Shown here one piece after another: positions 18,479 through 28,636 of a stretch of DNA of 64,000 nt. Numbering within the stretch: position 1 is the stretch's first letter; each line of letters begins with the position of its first letter. Position numbers and translations under genes: made by a program. The stretch spans positions 1,426,001-1,490,000 of the forward strand of contig NZ_AP023057.1 of the NCBI RefSeq assembly GCF_016629565.1. The letters run 5' to 3'. Source of the stretch: Nitratiruptor sp. YY08-10 (GTDB taxonomy: Bacteria > Campylobacterota > Campylobacteria > Campylobacterales > Nitratiruptoraceae). The notes under the pieces are model-generated. The model did not search any database and was not told the origin of the DNA. It was given only the letters and a program-made list of their open reading frames with translations.

Positions 18479-20041
18479 TTAAACCTTTATTCCAAACCAG
18501 GTTTTGAGGTTTTTACTTCTTTCTATTTTTGGTAAAAGCGCCTCATAAATTCCATGTGTACCGATAATTGCAGTAATCATTGATGCCAAAATCCCAATAC
18601 TCATGGTAATCGCAAAACCTTTGATAGGTCCTGTACCATATGCATAGAGCACTACCGCTGCGATGAGAGTCGTGATATTTGCATCCAAAATAGCACTCAT
18701 CGCATTTTTATATCCTTGTTCAATCGCCTTTTTGATACTCACACCCTCTCTCAGCAGCTCTCGTATACGCTCATTGATAATAACGTTTGCATCCACTGCC
18801 ATACCGACTGTCAAAACGATACCGGCCATTCCAGGCAGCGTCAGCGTCGCTCCAAAAAGGGCCATCACACCGATAATCAAAAAGAGGTTTGCCACCAATG
18901 CGATATCGGCAATGATTCCAGCAATGCCATAGTAAAAGATCATAAAAAGAACCACCAGCACAAAACCACTCACCAAAGCGATAAGACTTTGTCTGATACT
19001 GTCAGCCCCAAGACTTGGACCGATACTTCTTTTTTCTTCCATATATACAGGAGCCAAAAGGGCACCACTTCGAAGAGCGATAGCCACATCGTGCGCTTCA
19101 GCCACTGTAAAACCGCCACTGATCTGACCGCTTCCACCACCGATTCGCTCTCGAATCACAGGTGCAGAGTAGATCACATTATCCAAAACGACAGCCAATC
19201 TTTTGCCAACATTTTTTGCCGTAAAATCGCCAAAAATTCTTGCCCCTTCGCTGTTAAGGGTAAAGTTGATAACCGGCTGATTGTTTTGATCGAATGCCAC
19301 TCTGGCATCCTTGATCATACTTCCATCAAGAATCGGAATCTCTTTGACAAGATATTTTCTGCCGTGCCTGTCTTTGAGAATCACATCGCCATATTCTGCT
19401 GCTTCTTCTGGAGTCATCGTATCTGCTCGAGCTTGTCTTGCTTCATCTACAGCCATCAACTGCAGATGGGCGGCTTTTGCGATAAGTTTTCGAACCCGTT
19501 GCTCCTGCTCAGGAGTTTTGATACCGGGAAGCTCCACCAAAATCTTATCTTTTCCCTGTTTTGCTACAGTTGGCTCAGCCAAACCGAACTGATCGAGTCT
19601 GTTTCGTATAGTATCGACTGCCTGTTTAATCGCATACGCTTTGATCGACTCGATCTCTTTTGGCGTCAGAGTCAACGTATAGTGCAACCCCTCTTTTTTT
19701 ATCACGATTCCTGGCTCTTTTTGAATGAATTCTTCTATCTTTGGCGCATCATCTTTATCCAAAAGGGTAAATTCTATTTTTTTATCACCAATTTTCAGAT
19801 CTTCGAGCAAAATATCGTTTTGTTCAGAAAAATATTTGATACTCGAAGCGATGCTTTTGATTTTTGATTCGATCGCCTTTTTTGTATCGACGCCAAGAAG
19901 CATATGGAGACCACCTTGCAGATCAAGACCAAGTGTGATTTTGGGACCGGTTTTGAGTCCCAGTATAGATGGAACAGATAAAGCGATACCAACGATAAAA
20001 ACGGCTACAAAAAGTACAAAGCGCCAATTCGTCCAACGCAT
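18479..20041 (-). CDS. secD: protein translocase subunit SecD
   Basis: Partner of SecF in late protein export. The 520 residues show the first span followed by [15 protein letters not shown], a large periplasmic P1 domain, and a C-terminal six-span bundle with [16 protein letters not shown]. Length is somewhat shorter than E. coli SecD (615). It lies three bases after yajC. A long antisense frame across it is a compositional shadow. Confidence 0.96.
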   Translation of the reverse strand: MRWTNWRFVLFVAVFIVGIALSVPSILGLKTGPKITLGLDLQGGLHMLLGVDTKKAIESKIKSIASSIKYFSEQNDILLEDLKIGDKKIEFTLLDKDDAPKIEEFIQKEPGIVIKKEGLHYTLTLTPKEIESIKAYAIKQAVDTIRNRLDQFGLAEPTVAKQGKDKILVELPGIKTPEQEQRVRKLIAKAAHLQLMAVDEARQARADTMTPEEAAEYGDVILKDRHGRKYLVKEIPILDGSMIKDARVAFDQNNQPVINFTLNSEGARIFGDFTAKNVGKRLAVVLDNVIYSAPVIRERIGGGSGQISGGFTVAEAHDVAIALRSGALLAPVYMEEKRSIGPSLGADSIRQSLIALVSGFVLVVLFMIFYYGIAGIIADIALVANLFLIIGVMALFGATLTLPGMAGIVLTVGMAVDANVIINERIRELLREGVSIKKAIEQGYKNAMSAILDANITTLIAAVVLYAYGTGPIKGFAITMSIGILASMITAIIGTHGIYEALLPKIERSKNLKTWFGIKV

Positions 20042-20044
20042 GGA

Positions 20045-20320
20045 TCAACTTTCCAGTTTTTTTGCAATGAAGCTTTTATCAATTTTTACTTCGGTATTGT
20101 CATCGATTTTTGCTTTGATAAAATCCTCTTCATTTTTCACCACTTCAGCTATAATACCACCAGAGGTGACGATCTTATCACCTTTTTTGAGACTGTTTAC
20201 CATCTCTTTATGCTTTTTTGCCTGCTGTTGCTGCGGTCTGATGATCAAAAAGTAAAAGATCGCAAAGATTATGATAAGGGGAAGGAGTGATCCGAGAATG
20301 TTCGCACCTTGTTGCTGCAT
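20045..20320 (-). CDS. yajC: preprotein translocase subunit YajC
   Basis: Small single-span protein of the SecDF-YajC complex. The 91 residues have a membrane helix at about 10-27 ending in IIRPQQQQAKKHKEM, and the conserved LKKGDKIVTSGGIIAEV. The ATG at 20320 overlaps the divergent lnt start by two bases if lnt begins at its ATG. Confidence 0.93.
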   Translation of the reverse strand: MQQQGANILGSLLPLIIIFAIFYFLIIRPQQQQAKKHKEMVNSLKKGDKIVTSGGIIAEVVKNEEDFIKAKIDDNTEVKIDKSFIAKKLES

Positions 20321-21587
20321 GAAAGATCCTTTGTTTCAAAAATTTAGGGGATATTTTACCATTACTTTGTTAATAAAATCCTTTCTTACAGCACTCCTTT
20401 TTTCCCTTTTTCTTTTCTTGGACTATTTCGAAATGCACAGCAAGTTCTTAGCGTCACTTTTTGCTTTGATGGCTTTTTATCTCCTACTCAAACAAAGAAA
20501 AATTTTTTGGAGTGGATTTTTCATAGGCATCTTTTGGTTTTGGTGGATAGGACTCAGTTTTCGCTACTATGAACTGCACTGGATGATACCAATCATCATT
20601 TTTTTTGTAGGTCTCGTGTATGGAGTCATTTTTTTATCAGGATTTTTTTTAGCAGACTGCTTTGCTTCTTTTTTTCCGAAATTTTCTACGCACTTGCAAA
20701 CGCTCCTTCGAGCATCTTTTTTGCTAACGGCAAGCTACATTCATCCCTTTGGCTTTAACTGGTTCATTCCAGAAATCACACTTGTGTCAACCTATTTTGC
20801 ATTTGATAAACTCTCTTTTGCCCTACTGCTTCTTGTGTTGGTCCTTTTTATCCATATGAAAAAATGGTACCGCTATTTCACTCTCCTTGGACTTCTTTTG
20901 ATCGTACAATCACATAACCCCGCACCGCTTGCTCCTTTGAAGATCGATCTTGTAACCACTCATATTCCTCAATCCATCAAATGGAATCCAAAATATAAAG
21001 ATACAATCATTGCAAAAAACTTCAAAGCAATCCACCAAGCCATCAGAAAAAAATATGACCTGGTAGTACTACCCGAAAGTGCATTTCCGCTTTTTTTGGA
21101 CCACGAGCCCATGTTACTGGATCGTCTGCTTACACTCAGTCACAAAATAGCTATCGTCACGGGGGCCCTTTCTTTTAAAAACGGAAAAAACTACAACTCC
21201 ACCTATATCTTTGAAAAAGGACGCTATACCATAATCGATAAAGTGGTTTTAGTTCCCTTTGGTGAAGAGATCCCTCTGCCTCAGCCCTTTGCAAAATGGA
21301 TTAATGATCTCTTTTTCGATGGAGCCAGTGACTATGAACATGCAAAAAAACCTCACATTTTTACCCTCAAGGGTGTCGCTTTTACAAATGCCATCTGCTA
21401 TGAAGCGACGCATCCGCTTATTTATTCCACGCCCACGCACTATATCATCGCTATCTCGAACAACGCCTGGTTTTTGCCTTCCTATGAACCAAATTTACAA
21501 AATCTTATAATCAAATATTATGCTACAATACACAAAAAAGTGGTCTACCACGCTACCAATATCGCTAAAACAGAGGTTATTCGATGA
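20319..21587 (+). CDS. lnt: apolipoprotein N-acyltransferase
   Basis: Adds the third acyl chain to outer-membrane lipoproteins. About 422 residues with a multi-span N-terminal half followed by a nitrilase-like domain. The catalytic glutamate (VVLPESAFP) and cysteine (NAICYEATHP) are visible. The start is uncertain: the ATG at 20319 lies within the start codon of divergent yajC and has no clear ribosome site. A TTG at 20367, behind AGGGGA, would give a shorter protein starting at the first membrane span. The gene is coupled to cysteine synthase by an ATGA overlap. Confidence 0.88.
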   Translation: MKDPLFQKFRGYFTITLLIKSFLTALLFSLFLFLDYFEMHSKFLASLFALMAFYLLLKQRKIFWSGFFIGIFWFWWIGLSFRYYELHWMIPIIIFFVGLVYGVIFLSGFFLADCFASFFPKFSTHLQTLLRASFLLTASYIHPFGFNWFIPEITLVSTYFAFDKLSFALLLLVLVLFIHMKKWYRYFTLLGLLLIVQSHNPAPLAPLKIDLVTTHIPQSIKWNPKYKDTIIAKNFKAIHQAIRKKYDLVVLPESAFPLFLDHEPMLLDRLLTLSHKIAIVTGALSFKNGKNYNSTYIFEKGRYTIIDKVVLVPFGEEIPLPQPFAKWINDLFFDGASDYEHAKKPHIFTLKGVAFTNAICYEATHPLIYSTPTHYIIAISNNAWFLPSYEPNLQNLIIKYYATIHKKVVYHATNIAKTEVIR

Positions 21588-22465
21588 TTGCAAACAATAT
21601 CACTGAACTCATAGGCAAAACACCACTTTTAAAGATAGCAAACAACATCTATGCAAAATGCGAATTTAAAAATCCGGGTGGAAGCGTAAAGGACAGGATT
21701 GCTCTCAATATGATCCAAGAGGCCATGAGCCGCGGTGAAATATCGCCAAAAACACCCATAGTCGAACCTACAAGTGGCAATACAGGAATAGCGATAGCCA
21801 TGATCGCAGCCGCTCTTGGCTTACAAGCCATCATCGTCATGCCAGAATCGATGAGTATCGAAAGAAGAAAACTGATGCAGTTTCTTGGTGCAAAACTGAT
21901 TTTGACCCCGGCCGAAGAAGGGATGAAAGGCGCCATCGAAAAAGCATTGGAGCTCAAACGCCAAGGAGCTTTCATGCTCAATCAGTTCGAAAATCCAGAC
22001 AATCCTACAATGCATGAAAAAACGACAGGACCAGAAATCATACAAGAGTGTCCCGATGTAGGAATATTTGTAGCAGGGGTCGGAACCGGCGGTACAATCA
22101 CGGGTGTGGGGCGCGCTTTAAAAAAACACAATCCAAATGTAAATCTCGTTGCGGTGGAACCAAAAAAGAGTCCCGTTTTAAGTGGGGGACATCCAGGAGC
22201 ACATAAAATCCAGGGTATTGGCGCAGGATTTATCCCAAAGATTGTCGATACATCCCTTTTTAGTGAAATTATCCAGATAGAGGATGAAGAGGCGATTTTG
22301 ACAAGTCAGGAATTGGCAAAAACAAAAGGAATCCTTGTAGGTATCAGCAGTGGCGCCAATGTTGCTGCAGCTATGAAACTTGCAAAAAAATATCCACATA
22401 AAAAAATCGTTACCGTTTTGTGTGATACGGCTGAACGATATCTCTCAACGGAGCTGTTTGGGTAG
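21584..22465 (+). CDS. cysteine synthase (O-acetylserine sulfhydrylase, CysK/CysM type)
   Basis: PLP enzyme making cysteine from O-acetylserine and sulfide. The 293 residues show the PLP lysine in GGSVKDRIA, the substrate loop PTSGNTGIAIA, the phosphate loop GTGGTITGVGRAL and a C-terminal serine in ISSGANVAA. Length and motifs fit both CysK and CysM, so no symbol is given. Shares ATGA with lnt and one base with the next gene. Confidence 0.93.
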   Translation: MIANNITELIGKTPLLKIANNIYAKCEFKNPGGSVKDRIALNMIQEAMSRGEISPKTPIVEPTSGNTGIAIAMIAAALGLQAIIVMPESMSIERRKLMQFLGAKLILTPAEEGMKGAIEKALELKRQGAFMLNQFENPDNPTMHEKTTGPEIIQECPDVGIFVAGVGTGGTITGVGRALKKHNPNVNLVAVEPKKSPVLSGGHPGAHKIQGIGAGFIPKIVDTSLFSEIIQIEDEEAILTSQELAKTKGILVGISSGANVAAAMKLAKKYPHKKIVTVLCDTAERYLSTELFG

Positions 22466-23064
22466 TGGCACCTCTCTTTTTTGAAACGGTTCGCATCAAG
22501 GATGGAGAGATATATCATATCCACTACCATAACCTTCGTCTCAATACAACAATGCAGTGCCATTTTCCAGGTCATGATCCTGTGGATCTCAGAAACTATA
22601 TCGATCCTCCAAAAGAGGGACTCTACCGCTGTAAAATTACCTATTCCAACACTATCCTTTCAGTCGAATATTTTCCTTATATACCAAAAAGCATTCGTTC
22701 GTTTACCATCATTCCCATCGATTTTGAGTACTCTTTTAAATATCTTGATCGCAAAAACATCGAAAAAGCAATAGCTATGGTATCTACGGATGATGCTATT
22801 TTTGTCAAAGACGGCCTTTTAACGGACACCTCCATCGCCAATATCGCATTTTTGTATAAAAAGAGCTGGATAACACCCAAAAAACCTCTGCTTTTCGGAA
22901 CAACCCGAATGCGTTTTATTGAAGCAAGAAAATTGCAAGAAGCCGATATTGAAGTAGATGACCTTGAAAAATTTGAACAAATGGCGATAATGAATGCTAT
23001 GATAGACTTTGTTCCCTTACCTAGTGTTACCATACAATCCCAAAGGAGAATCTATGCTCTATGA
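22465..23064 (+). CDS. class IV aminotransferase-family protein (PabC-like)
   Basis: 199 residues of the PLP-dependent fold type IV family, similar to aminodeoxychorismate lyase. The segments LFFETVRIKDGEIYHIHYHNLRL-type start, YRCKITYS and the lysine-containing SFKYLDRKN region are recognisable, as is TDTSIANIAF. It is short for the family (about 250-300), so a trimmed or specialised PabC homologue is likely. The start is a GTG at 22465 overlapping the stop of cysteine synthase. It overlaps the SspB-like gene by 11 bases. Confidence 0.78.
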   Translation: MAPLFFETVRIKDGEIYHIHYHNLRLNTTMQCHFPGHDPVDLRNYIDPPKEGLYRCKITYSNTILSVEYFPYIPKSIRSFTIIPIDFEYSFKYLDRKNIEKAIAMVSTDDAIFVKDGLLTDTSIANIAFLYKKSWITPKKPLLFGTTRMRFIEARKLQEADIEVDDLEKFEQMAIMNAMIDFVPLPSVTIQSQRRIYAL

Positions 23065-23494
23065 TCTATTGCAGGATGAAGAGTTTAGCGTTATCTTGAA
23101 AAACCATGCTATCGATATCATTCAGTATCTTTTTGAAAAAAATCAGGAATTTGGCGTATTGGTTGATTTGAAGAGAGTCACTTTCGAGCCGATGCTACCA
23201 GAAGATATTTATAAAAATCTTCCAGAATTTACGCTCTTTCTTTTGATGAACTATACGTATGAAAGCGCTTATCTCGAAAACGGACAACTCACTTTTGAAG
23301 CAGGATTTGGTCCCCAGAATTTTGGATCAAAAGTCACAGTACCTGTTGAAGCTATCATACAGATTATTGTGGATGAAACACCGATCTTTGTCAACTTGAC
23401 TGCTTCTATTGCAAAAAAGGAAAAACCGAAATCCTCTATGGAAGCCCTGCTTTCCAATCCGGAAAACAGGCGATTTTTAAAAAAAGAGGATTAG
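23054..23494 (+). CDS. SspB-like protein (putative ClpXP adaptor)
   Basis: 146 residues from the ATG at 23054, which follows AAAGGAGA. The N-terminus is helical, followed by beta-rich sequence. The stretch LTFEAGFGPQNFGSKVTVP then VEAIIQI lines up with the E. coli SspB core (VRFNARFGG then VSVPLAAVLAI). Spacing and hydrophobic pattern over about 85 residues also agree. SspB delivers ssrA-tagged proteins to ClpXP, and smpB lies 5 kb downstream in this window. The C-terminal tail ends RRFLKKED, with no clear match to the SspB ClpX-binding motif. The assignment is my own alignment by eye. Confidence 0.55.
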   Translation: MLYDLLQDEEFSVILKNHAIDIIQYLFEKNQEFGVLVDLKRVTFEPMLPEDIYKNLPEFTLFLLMNYTYESAYLENGQLTFEAGFGPQNFGSKVTVPVEAIIQIIVDETPIFVNLTASIAKKEKPKSSMEALLSNPENRRFLKKED

Positions 23495-24390
23495 TGGCGG
23501 AGTTTGAAAAGGTGATCCACAATATTCATTAAATATGGATCGTTCTTTCGTTCTTTGAGATAGCAAATATAGAGTTTTCTTTTGATTTTGACGCCTTTGA
23601 TTTTGGCTTCGAAGAGTCGCCCCTGTTTCACCTCATCTTCTATCGCATATCGTGAAATGATGGAAACAGTCGGATGCTCCTTGTCTACAGGACTACGTAA
23701 AATAGAATTGACCACTGCAGTAGAAGAACTCACCTCACTGATGACATTGAACTTTTTACAGCTGAGGCCTAGATTTTCAAATACTTCTGCCACCATTTTT
23801 CTTGTATGGCTTCCCTCTTCTCGACAGATCCAGTTGAATTTGTAAAGCTCTTCGGGACGGATATATTTTGGTAGTTTTGTATTGCTAAAAAGCACTAACT
23901 CATCATCCATCCACTCCCTATATATAAGCCCTTCTTTCATAACGGGAGATTCTATAAGCCCAAGATCATATTTTTTCTCTAAAACGTTATCAACGATATT
24001 TTTACTTACATCTACTTGGAGCAAAATATCATTTTGTATGATCTTTTTGAGCTCGGGCAGTATCTGAGGCAAAATGTAATTGCCTATCGTAAAAGAAGCG
24101 CCAATAATGAACGTAATCTCTTTATTGATAATCTTAAGAAGTTCTTGCTCAGCATTTTGAATACATTTGGATATTCTTTGTACGATCTTATAAACCTCTT
24201 CACCCTCTTTTGTCAATCGCACCCCATTTTTTTTCCGCTCAATCAGCTTTGCATCAAGCTGTTCTTCCAAAAACTTGATCTGCTGGGTGACTGCTGGCTG
24301 ACTGATACCAAGTTTTGCACTAGCTTTTGAAAAACTGCGCTCTTTTACAACCACCAAAAAGGTTTCTAATTTCGTAAAATCCTTTATCAT
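23491..24390 (-). CDS. LysR-family transcriptional regulator
   Basis: 299 residues: an N-terminal winged helix-turn-helix (FSKASAKLGISQPAVTQQIK, about 19-38) and a C-terminal effector domain. The target is unknown. It is divergent from the uvrD operon across a 159-base gap that carries its own good promoter, and it is convergent with the SspB-like gene (four-base overlap). Nothing nearby is an obvious single metabolic target. Confidence 0.92.
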   Translation of the reverse strand: MIKDFTKLETFLVVVKERSFSKASAKLGISQPAVTQQIKFLEEQLDAKLIERKKNGVRLTKEGEEVYKIVQRISKCIQNAEQELLKIINKEITFIIGASFTIGNYILPQILPELKKIIQNDILLQVDVSKNIVDNVLEKKYDLGLIESPVMKEGLIYREWMDDELVLFSNTKLPKYIRPEELYKFNWICREEGSHTRKMVAEVFENLGLSCKKFNVISEVSSSTAVVNSILRSPVDKEHPTVSIISRYAIEDEVKQGRLFEAKIKGVKIKRKLYICYLKERKNDPYLMNIVDHLFKLRH

Positions 24391-24426
24391 TTCGATCCTC
24401 TTTGTAGAGATTTTTTACTTATCGTT

Positions 24427-24455
24427 ATTATAACAACATTTTATAGAAATTTCAA
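24427..24455 (-). promoter_or_regulatory. sigma-70 promoter of the LysR gene
   Basis: On the minus strand: TTGAAA (24455-24450), a 17-base spacer and TATAAT (24432-24427), close to consensus. Transcription would start near 24420, about 30 bases before the ATG. Confidence 0.7.
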
Positions 24456-24471
24456 AATAATAACCTTTTCC

Positions 24472-24515
24472 TATAATTTTCCTCAAATCAGATTAAGGTG
24501 GTTATTTGATATAAT
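24472..24515 (+). promoter_or_regulatory. two TATAAT elements before the uvrD operon
   Basis: TATAAT occurs at 24472-24477 and at 24510-24515, 35 and 73 bases before the uvrD start. Neither has a good -35 box at 16-18 bases. Together with the LysR promoter they account for the 159-base gap 24391-24549. The gap is AT-rich and holds no other feature I can see. Confidence 0.45.
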
Positions 24516-24549
24516 AATTAATAAAACAATAAACAGTCAAAGAAGCATA

Positions 24550-26595
24550 ATGGAAAAAATTTTGAAACATCTCAATGATGCACAAAGAGAAGCTGCTCAA
24601 ACGGTAGACGGCCCCATACTGATTCTTGCCGGAGCGGGAAGCGGAAAAACAAAAACTATCACAACTAGACTCGCTTATCTGATCAGCCTCGGTGTCGATC
24701 CTGCTTCCATTCTCACACTCACCTTTACCAATAAAGCGGCAAAAGAGATGCGAGAACGGGCTCTTTCTATGTTAGATGACCCTCTCTATCCACCTCTTTT
24801 ATGTACATTTCACAAATTTGGTCTGCTCTTTTTAAAGCTTCATATCGATAAACTGGGACGTGACAACAACTTCGTGATCATTGATACGGATGATAAAAAA
24901 AGAATTATTAAATCATTCAAACCGGACCTTCCCGTCTCTTTGGTTGCAAGTGAGATCTCAAAATACAAAAACTCTCTTATCACTCCTGAAGAAGCGATAG
25001 CAAGTGCAAGACTTCCAAACTTTAAAAAAATTTCCAATTTTTACAAAAGATATCAAGAATATTTACTGGAAAACAATCTTGTAGATTTCGATGATCTTTT
25101 GGTGCTAACCTATACCATTTTGGAGCAGGATGAAGAGCTGTGCAAAACAATCAGCAACAAATATCAGTTTATTATGATTGATGAATATCAAGATACAAAT
25201 GAGCTGCAAAACAGACTGGTGCAAAAACTTTGCAGCCAACATAACAATATCTGCGTCGTGGGAGATGACGACCAAAGCATCTATGGATGGCGGGGCGCAA
25301 ATGTCAAAAACATTTTGGAGTTCCCAAACCAATTTGACAATGTCAAAATCATCAAACTGGAAAACAATTATCGGTCCACCAAAAAGATACTTGAGGCAGC
25401 CAACAGTTTAATCCAGCACAACAGAAACAGACTCGGCAAAAAACTTGTCTCAACCATGGAGGATGGTAACGATATCGAAATATTGGCTTTGCATGATGAG
25501 CAAGAAGAGGCGATGGAAGTGGGCAAAAGAGTGCAAAAGCTCATCGATGCGGGTGTAAGACCAAGTGAAATTGCCGTTCTTTTCCGCATTAATGCACTCT
25601 CACGTTCTATCGAAGAGGCTTTCAATAAACTCAAAATCAACTTCAAACTTGTTGGAGCAATCCGCTTCTATGAGCGTGCAGAAGTAAAAGATATCATTAG
25701 CTACCTTCGCATCATTACCAATCCGTGCGACGAGTTTTCCCTCAAACGCATTATCAATAGACCCAAACGGGGTATCGGAAAAGCAACCTATGAGAAGCTT
25801 TTACAAAAAGCGAATGAAAAGCATGAATGTATCTTAGAGATGCTTATGCATTCAAGTGAGGAAGATCTGACCCAAATCATCGGGAAAAAGAGTGCAAAAA
25901 CCATCCTCACATTCGTTCACAATATCAAATATCTCAAAGAACTCAGCCAAGAGAGTCTATACAATTTTTTGGAAGAGTTTGATAGAACCCTTGGTATCAA
26001 AGAGTACTATCGAGCACTGCCTGACGGCTTTGAAAGGGTGGCAAATATTGACGAGTTTTACGGAATGTTTCGAGACTACATCAAACAAAATCCTCAAAAT
26101 TCTCTTGATGATTTCATCAATGATATCTCTTTACAATCAGACCAGGACCAAATTGGCGGCGAAGCAGTCTCCATTATGAGCGTCCATGCAAGCAAAGGGC
26201 TTGAATTCGAACATCTGTTTGTCATCGGGATGGAAGAGGGATTTTTCCCTTTGACCGGTGATGGGTGCGATATCGAAGAGGAGCGCAGACTTGGCTACGT
26301 AGCAATCACGAGGGCTAAAAAAGGTCTTGTCCTCTCCCACGTAAAAAGCAGATTTTACAAAGGACGAAGGGCGTATCTGGAAAAGAGCAGATTTTTGGGC
26401 GAAGCCGGTCTATGCAAATCGAGCGTAAAAATAGAAAAAAGTGTCGGATTTAAAAAAGGCGATCTTGTCAAACATAAAATTTTTGGTATAGGACGTGTCA
26501 TCGGAGTCAGCAAAGCAGGACGAGAATTTAAACTAACAATCAACTTTTCGGGCCAACAGCGTGATATTTTAAGCTCTTTTGTGGAGCGGGCATGA
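24550..26595 (+). CDS. UvrD/Rep/PcrA-type ATP-dependent DNA helicase
   Basis: Superfamily 1A 3'-5' helicase of 681 residues. Motifs: Walker A GAGSGKTKTITTRL, DEYQDTNELQ, GDDDQSIYGWRGA, and late SVHASKGLEFEHLF and VAITRAKK. The C-terminal 40 residues (GDLVKHKIFGIGRV) match the PcrA/UvrD tail that contacts RNA polymerase. It could be called UvrD, Rep or PcrA. It is the first gene of a coupled seven-gene operon. Confidence 0.94.
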   Translation: MEKILKHLNDAQREAAQTVDGPILILAGAGSGKTKTITTRLAYLISLGVDPASILTLTFTNKAAKEMRERALSMLDDPLYPPLLCTFHKFGLLFLKLHIDKLGRDNNFVIIDTDDKKRIIKSFKPDLPVSLVASEISKYKNSLITPEEAIASARLPNFKKISNFYKRYQEYLLENNLVDFDDLLVLTYTILEQDEELCKTISNKYQFIMIDEYQDTNELQNRLVQKLCSQHNNICVVGDDDQSIYGWRGANVKNILEFPNQFDNVKIIKLENNYRSTKKILEAANSLIQHNRNRLGKKLVSTMEDGNDIEILALHDEQEEAMEVGKRVQKLIDAGVRPSEIAVLFRINALSRSIEEAFNKLKINFKLVGAIRFYERAEVKDIISYLRIITNPCDEFSLKRIINRPKRGIGKATYEKLLQKANEKHECILEMLMHSSEEDLTQIIGKKSAKTILTFVHNIKYLKELSQESLYNFLEEFDRTLGIKEYYRALPDGFERVANIDEFYGMFRDYIKQNPQNSLDDFINDISLQSDQDQIGGEAVSIMSVHASKGLEFEHLFVIGMEEGFFPLTGDGCDIEEERRLGYVAITRAKKGLVLSHVKSRFYKGRRAYLEKSRFLGEAGLCKSSVKIEKSVGFKKGDLVKHKIFGIGRVIGVSKAGREFKLTINFSGQQRDILSSFVERA

Positions 26596-27419
26596 ACCGA
26601 CTTTTTGTAGCCTACAAACCCCCTTTTGTATCCTCTAATGCCTTCTTGCACAAGATAAAAAAAAGGTATAGAGTTAAAAAGGCAGGATTTTCCGGTACAC
26701 TCGATCCCTTTGCTTGTGGCACGCTCATCATCGCTTTTGGGGCGTATACAAAACTTTTTCGCTTTTTGCAAAAATACCCTAAACGTTATCGGGCCACCAT
26801 CTGGCTTGGAGCTTCAAGTCCGAGCCTGGATATCGAAAAAATAGAATCGATCCAGGATGTTCCACCACTTGATGAAGAAACAATCAAAGATGTCATCAAC
26901 TCCTTTGTAGGCAAATTCACCTATATTCCACCTCTTTTCAGTGCCAAAAAGATTGGCGGAAAAAGAGCGTATCAATTCGCAGCAAGAGGCAAACAGATCG
27001 ACCTCAAACCCGTTACATCCACCATCGAAAAGATTACCTTTGTGCATTATCGTCATCCATTTGTCACATTTGAGGCAACTGTGAGCGAGGGGACATACAT
27101 CAGAAGTCTGGCTGAAGCAATTGCCCAAAAACTCGGATTTTCTGGCACTCTTTCTTATCTCGAGAGGCTTGCAGAAGGAAAATTTGTCTATGAGAACGAA
27201 AAGCCCCTCGATCCGGTGCAGTATCTTCGTACAAAACAAAACTTTGTCAAAAAAAGCAAAGAGGAGATTTTTCATGGTGTAAAACTCACCCTCGATGATC
27301 TTGAATATAAAGAAGAAGGGGAATACCACATTCTCTTCGACGATTTTTTTGCTATTATTCGCGTTGAGAAGGCAAAAGTGCGATACCTGCTCAATCAGAT
27401 TCCAAGAAAGTGGCAATGA
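26592..27419 (+). CDS. truB: tRNA pseudouridine(55) synthase
   Basis: Makes pseudouridine 55 in the T-loop of tRNAs. The 275 residues contain the catalytic motif GFSGTLDPFACGTL with the aspartate, and the later SEGTYIRSLAE. It overlaps the helicase by ATGA and ispE by ATGA. Confidence 0.95.
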   Translation: MNRLFVAYKPPFVSSNAFLHKIKKRYRVKKAGFSGTLDPFACGTLIIAFGAYTKLFRFLQKYPKRYRATIWLGASSPSLDIEKIESIQDVPPLDEETIKDVINSFVGKFTYIPPLFSAKKIGGKRAYQFAARGKQIDLKPVTSTIEKITFVHYRHPFVTFEATVSEGTYIRSLAEAIAQKLGFSGTLSYLERLAEGKFVYENEKPLDPVQYLRTKQNFVKKSKEEIFHGVKLTLDDLEYKEEGEYHILFDDFFAIIRVEKAKVRYLLNQIPRKWQ

Positions 27420-28177
27420 AACGAAAAGCGGTAGCAAAAATCAATATTTTTTTAAAAATTGTTGGTACAAGAGGCATGTATCACGAAATCGTCTCACGTT
27501 TTATCCGCTATGAAAAGCTTTTTGATGAGATCACTTTCGTTGCTTGTCAACAAAAAAAGTTTACAATTGAAGGAATGAATATTCCTTTGCAATCCAATCT
27601 CATCTACAAAACCTATCAAAAACTCAAAGAGTTTACACAAAACAGACAATTGGATGCGTTTTTTCAGTCACATAAAGTAGTCGTAAACAAAAATATACCC
27701 CAAGGCGCTGGTCTAGGTGGAGGAAGCAGTGATGCGGCAACCTTTTTACTAATGACCAATGAAATACTCTCTTTGGGAATCGATCAAAAAGATTTGATGC
27801 AAATAGGTGCAAGCATAGGCGCAGATGTTCCTTTTTTCATTTCGAAACTGCCAGCGGCAAATGTAAAAGGAATCGGAGAGGTGATCGAACCCTTTGAAGA
27901 TGAGATTCCTGAAATTGAACTTTTTACACCTTCTGTGTACTGTGACACTGCTGCAGTTTATACACATTTTAGACAACATTTTTACCATACTATCCAAAAA
28001 AAAGTAGCTGAAACGATGCTACACCAAACATCCAAAGAGATTGTACGAGAGTATACACCATTGCAGGCAAACGATCTGTACAAAAGCGCGGCGCATCTTT
28101 GCCCTGTATTGCAAAAATATCAAGAAGAATATTTTCTCAGCGGTAGTGGAAGCAGCCTATTTAGGGAGAAGCAATGA
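27416..28177 (+). CDS. ispE: 4-diphosphocytidyl-2-C-methyl-D-erythritol kinase
   Basis: GHMP kinase of the MEP isoprenoid pathway. From the ATG at 27416 (ATGA overlap with truB) it is 253 residues. The ATP-binding motif is [14 protein letters not shown], and AKINIFLKI at the N-terminus is typical. The C-terminal SGSGSSLF motif is present. Confidence 0.94.
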   Translation: MKRKAVAKINIFLKIVGTRGMYHEIVSRFIRYEKLFDEITFVACQQKKFTIEGMNIPLQSNLIYKTYQKLKEFTQNRQLDAFFQSHKVVVNKNIPQGAGLGGGSSDAATFLLMTNEILSLGIDQKDLMQIGASIGADVPFFISKLPAANVKGIGEVIEPFEDEIPEIELFTPSVYCDTAAVYTHFRQHFYHTIQKKVAETMLHQTSKEIVREYTPLQANDLYKSAAHLCPVLQKYQEEYFLSGSGSSLFREKQ

Positions 28178-28626
28178 AAGTCATAGCCACCAACAAAAAA
28201 GCCTTTCACGATTTTGAAATCATTGAAAGATATGAAGCCGGCCTCGTTCTACAGGGGAGTGAAGTCAAAGCAATTCGAGCAGGACGCGTCAATCTCAAAG
28301 ATAGTTTCGTTAAATTTGTCAAAGGAGAACCGTTTGTTTTCGGGATGCACATCTCCTATCTCGATTCGGCCAATCCTCATTTTAGACCAGATGAAAAGAG
28401 ACCGAGAAAACTTCTTTTGCACAAAAAAGAGATCGATAAACTTATAGGAAAAACAAGCGAAAAAGGGTATACTATAGTACCTTTGAAGCTCTATTTCAAT
28501 AAGAAAAATATTGCCAAACTGGAAATTGGCCTTGCAAAAGGAAAAACGCTACACGATAAACGCGAAAGTCTAAAGAAAAAAATCATGGATAGAGAAGCCA
28601 AAGCTGCAATGAAAGAGTTCAGGTAA
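28174..28626 (+). CDS. smpB: SsrA-binding protein SmpB
   Basis: Carries tmRNA to stalled ribosomes. The 150 residues show the OB-fold signature [19 protein letters not shown] near the start and the basic C-terminal tail ([10 protein letters not shown] to the lysine-rich end). ATGA overlap with ispE. The tmRNA gene is not in the window. Confidence 0.96.
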   Translation: MKVIATNKKAFHDFEIIERYEAGLVLQGSEVKAIRAGRVNLKDSFVKFVKGEPFVFGMHISYLDSANPHFRPDEKRPRKLLLHKKEIDKLIGKTSEKGYTIVPLKLYFNKKNIAKLEIGLAKGKTLHDKRESLKKKIMDREAKAAMKEFR

Positions 28627-28636
28627 CGGAGAGTAT

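Noticed and set aside
18716-19867. 383-codon open frame on the plus strand opposite secD
   Set aside because: Exactly antisense to a well-supported secD; the product is low in hydrophobic pattern and rich in H, S and Q with no recognisable domain. A shadow of the codon bias.
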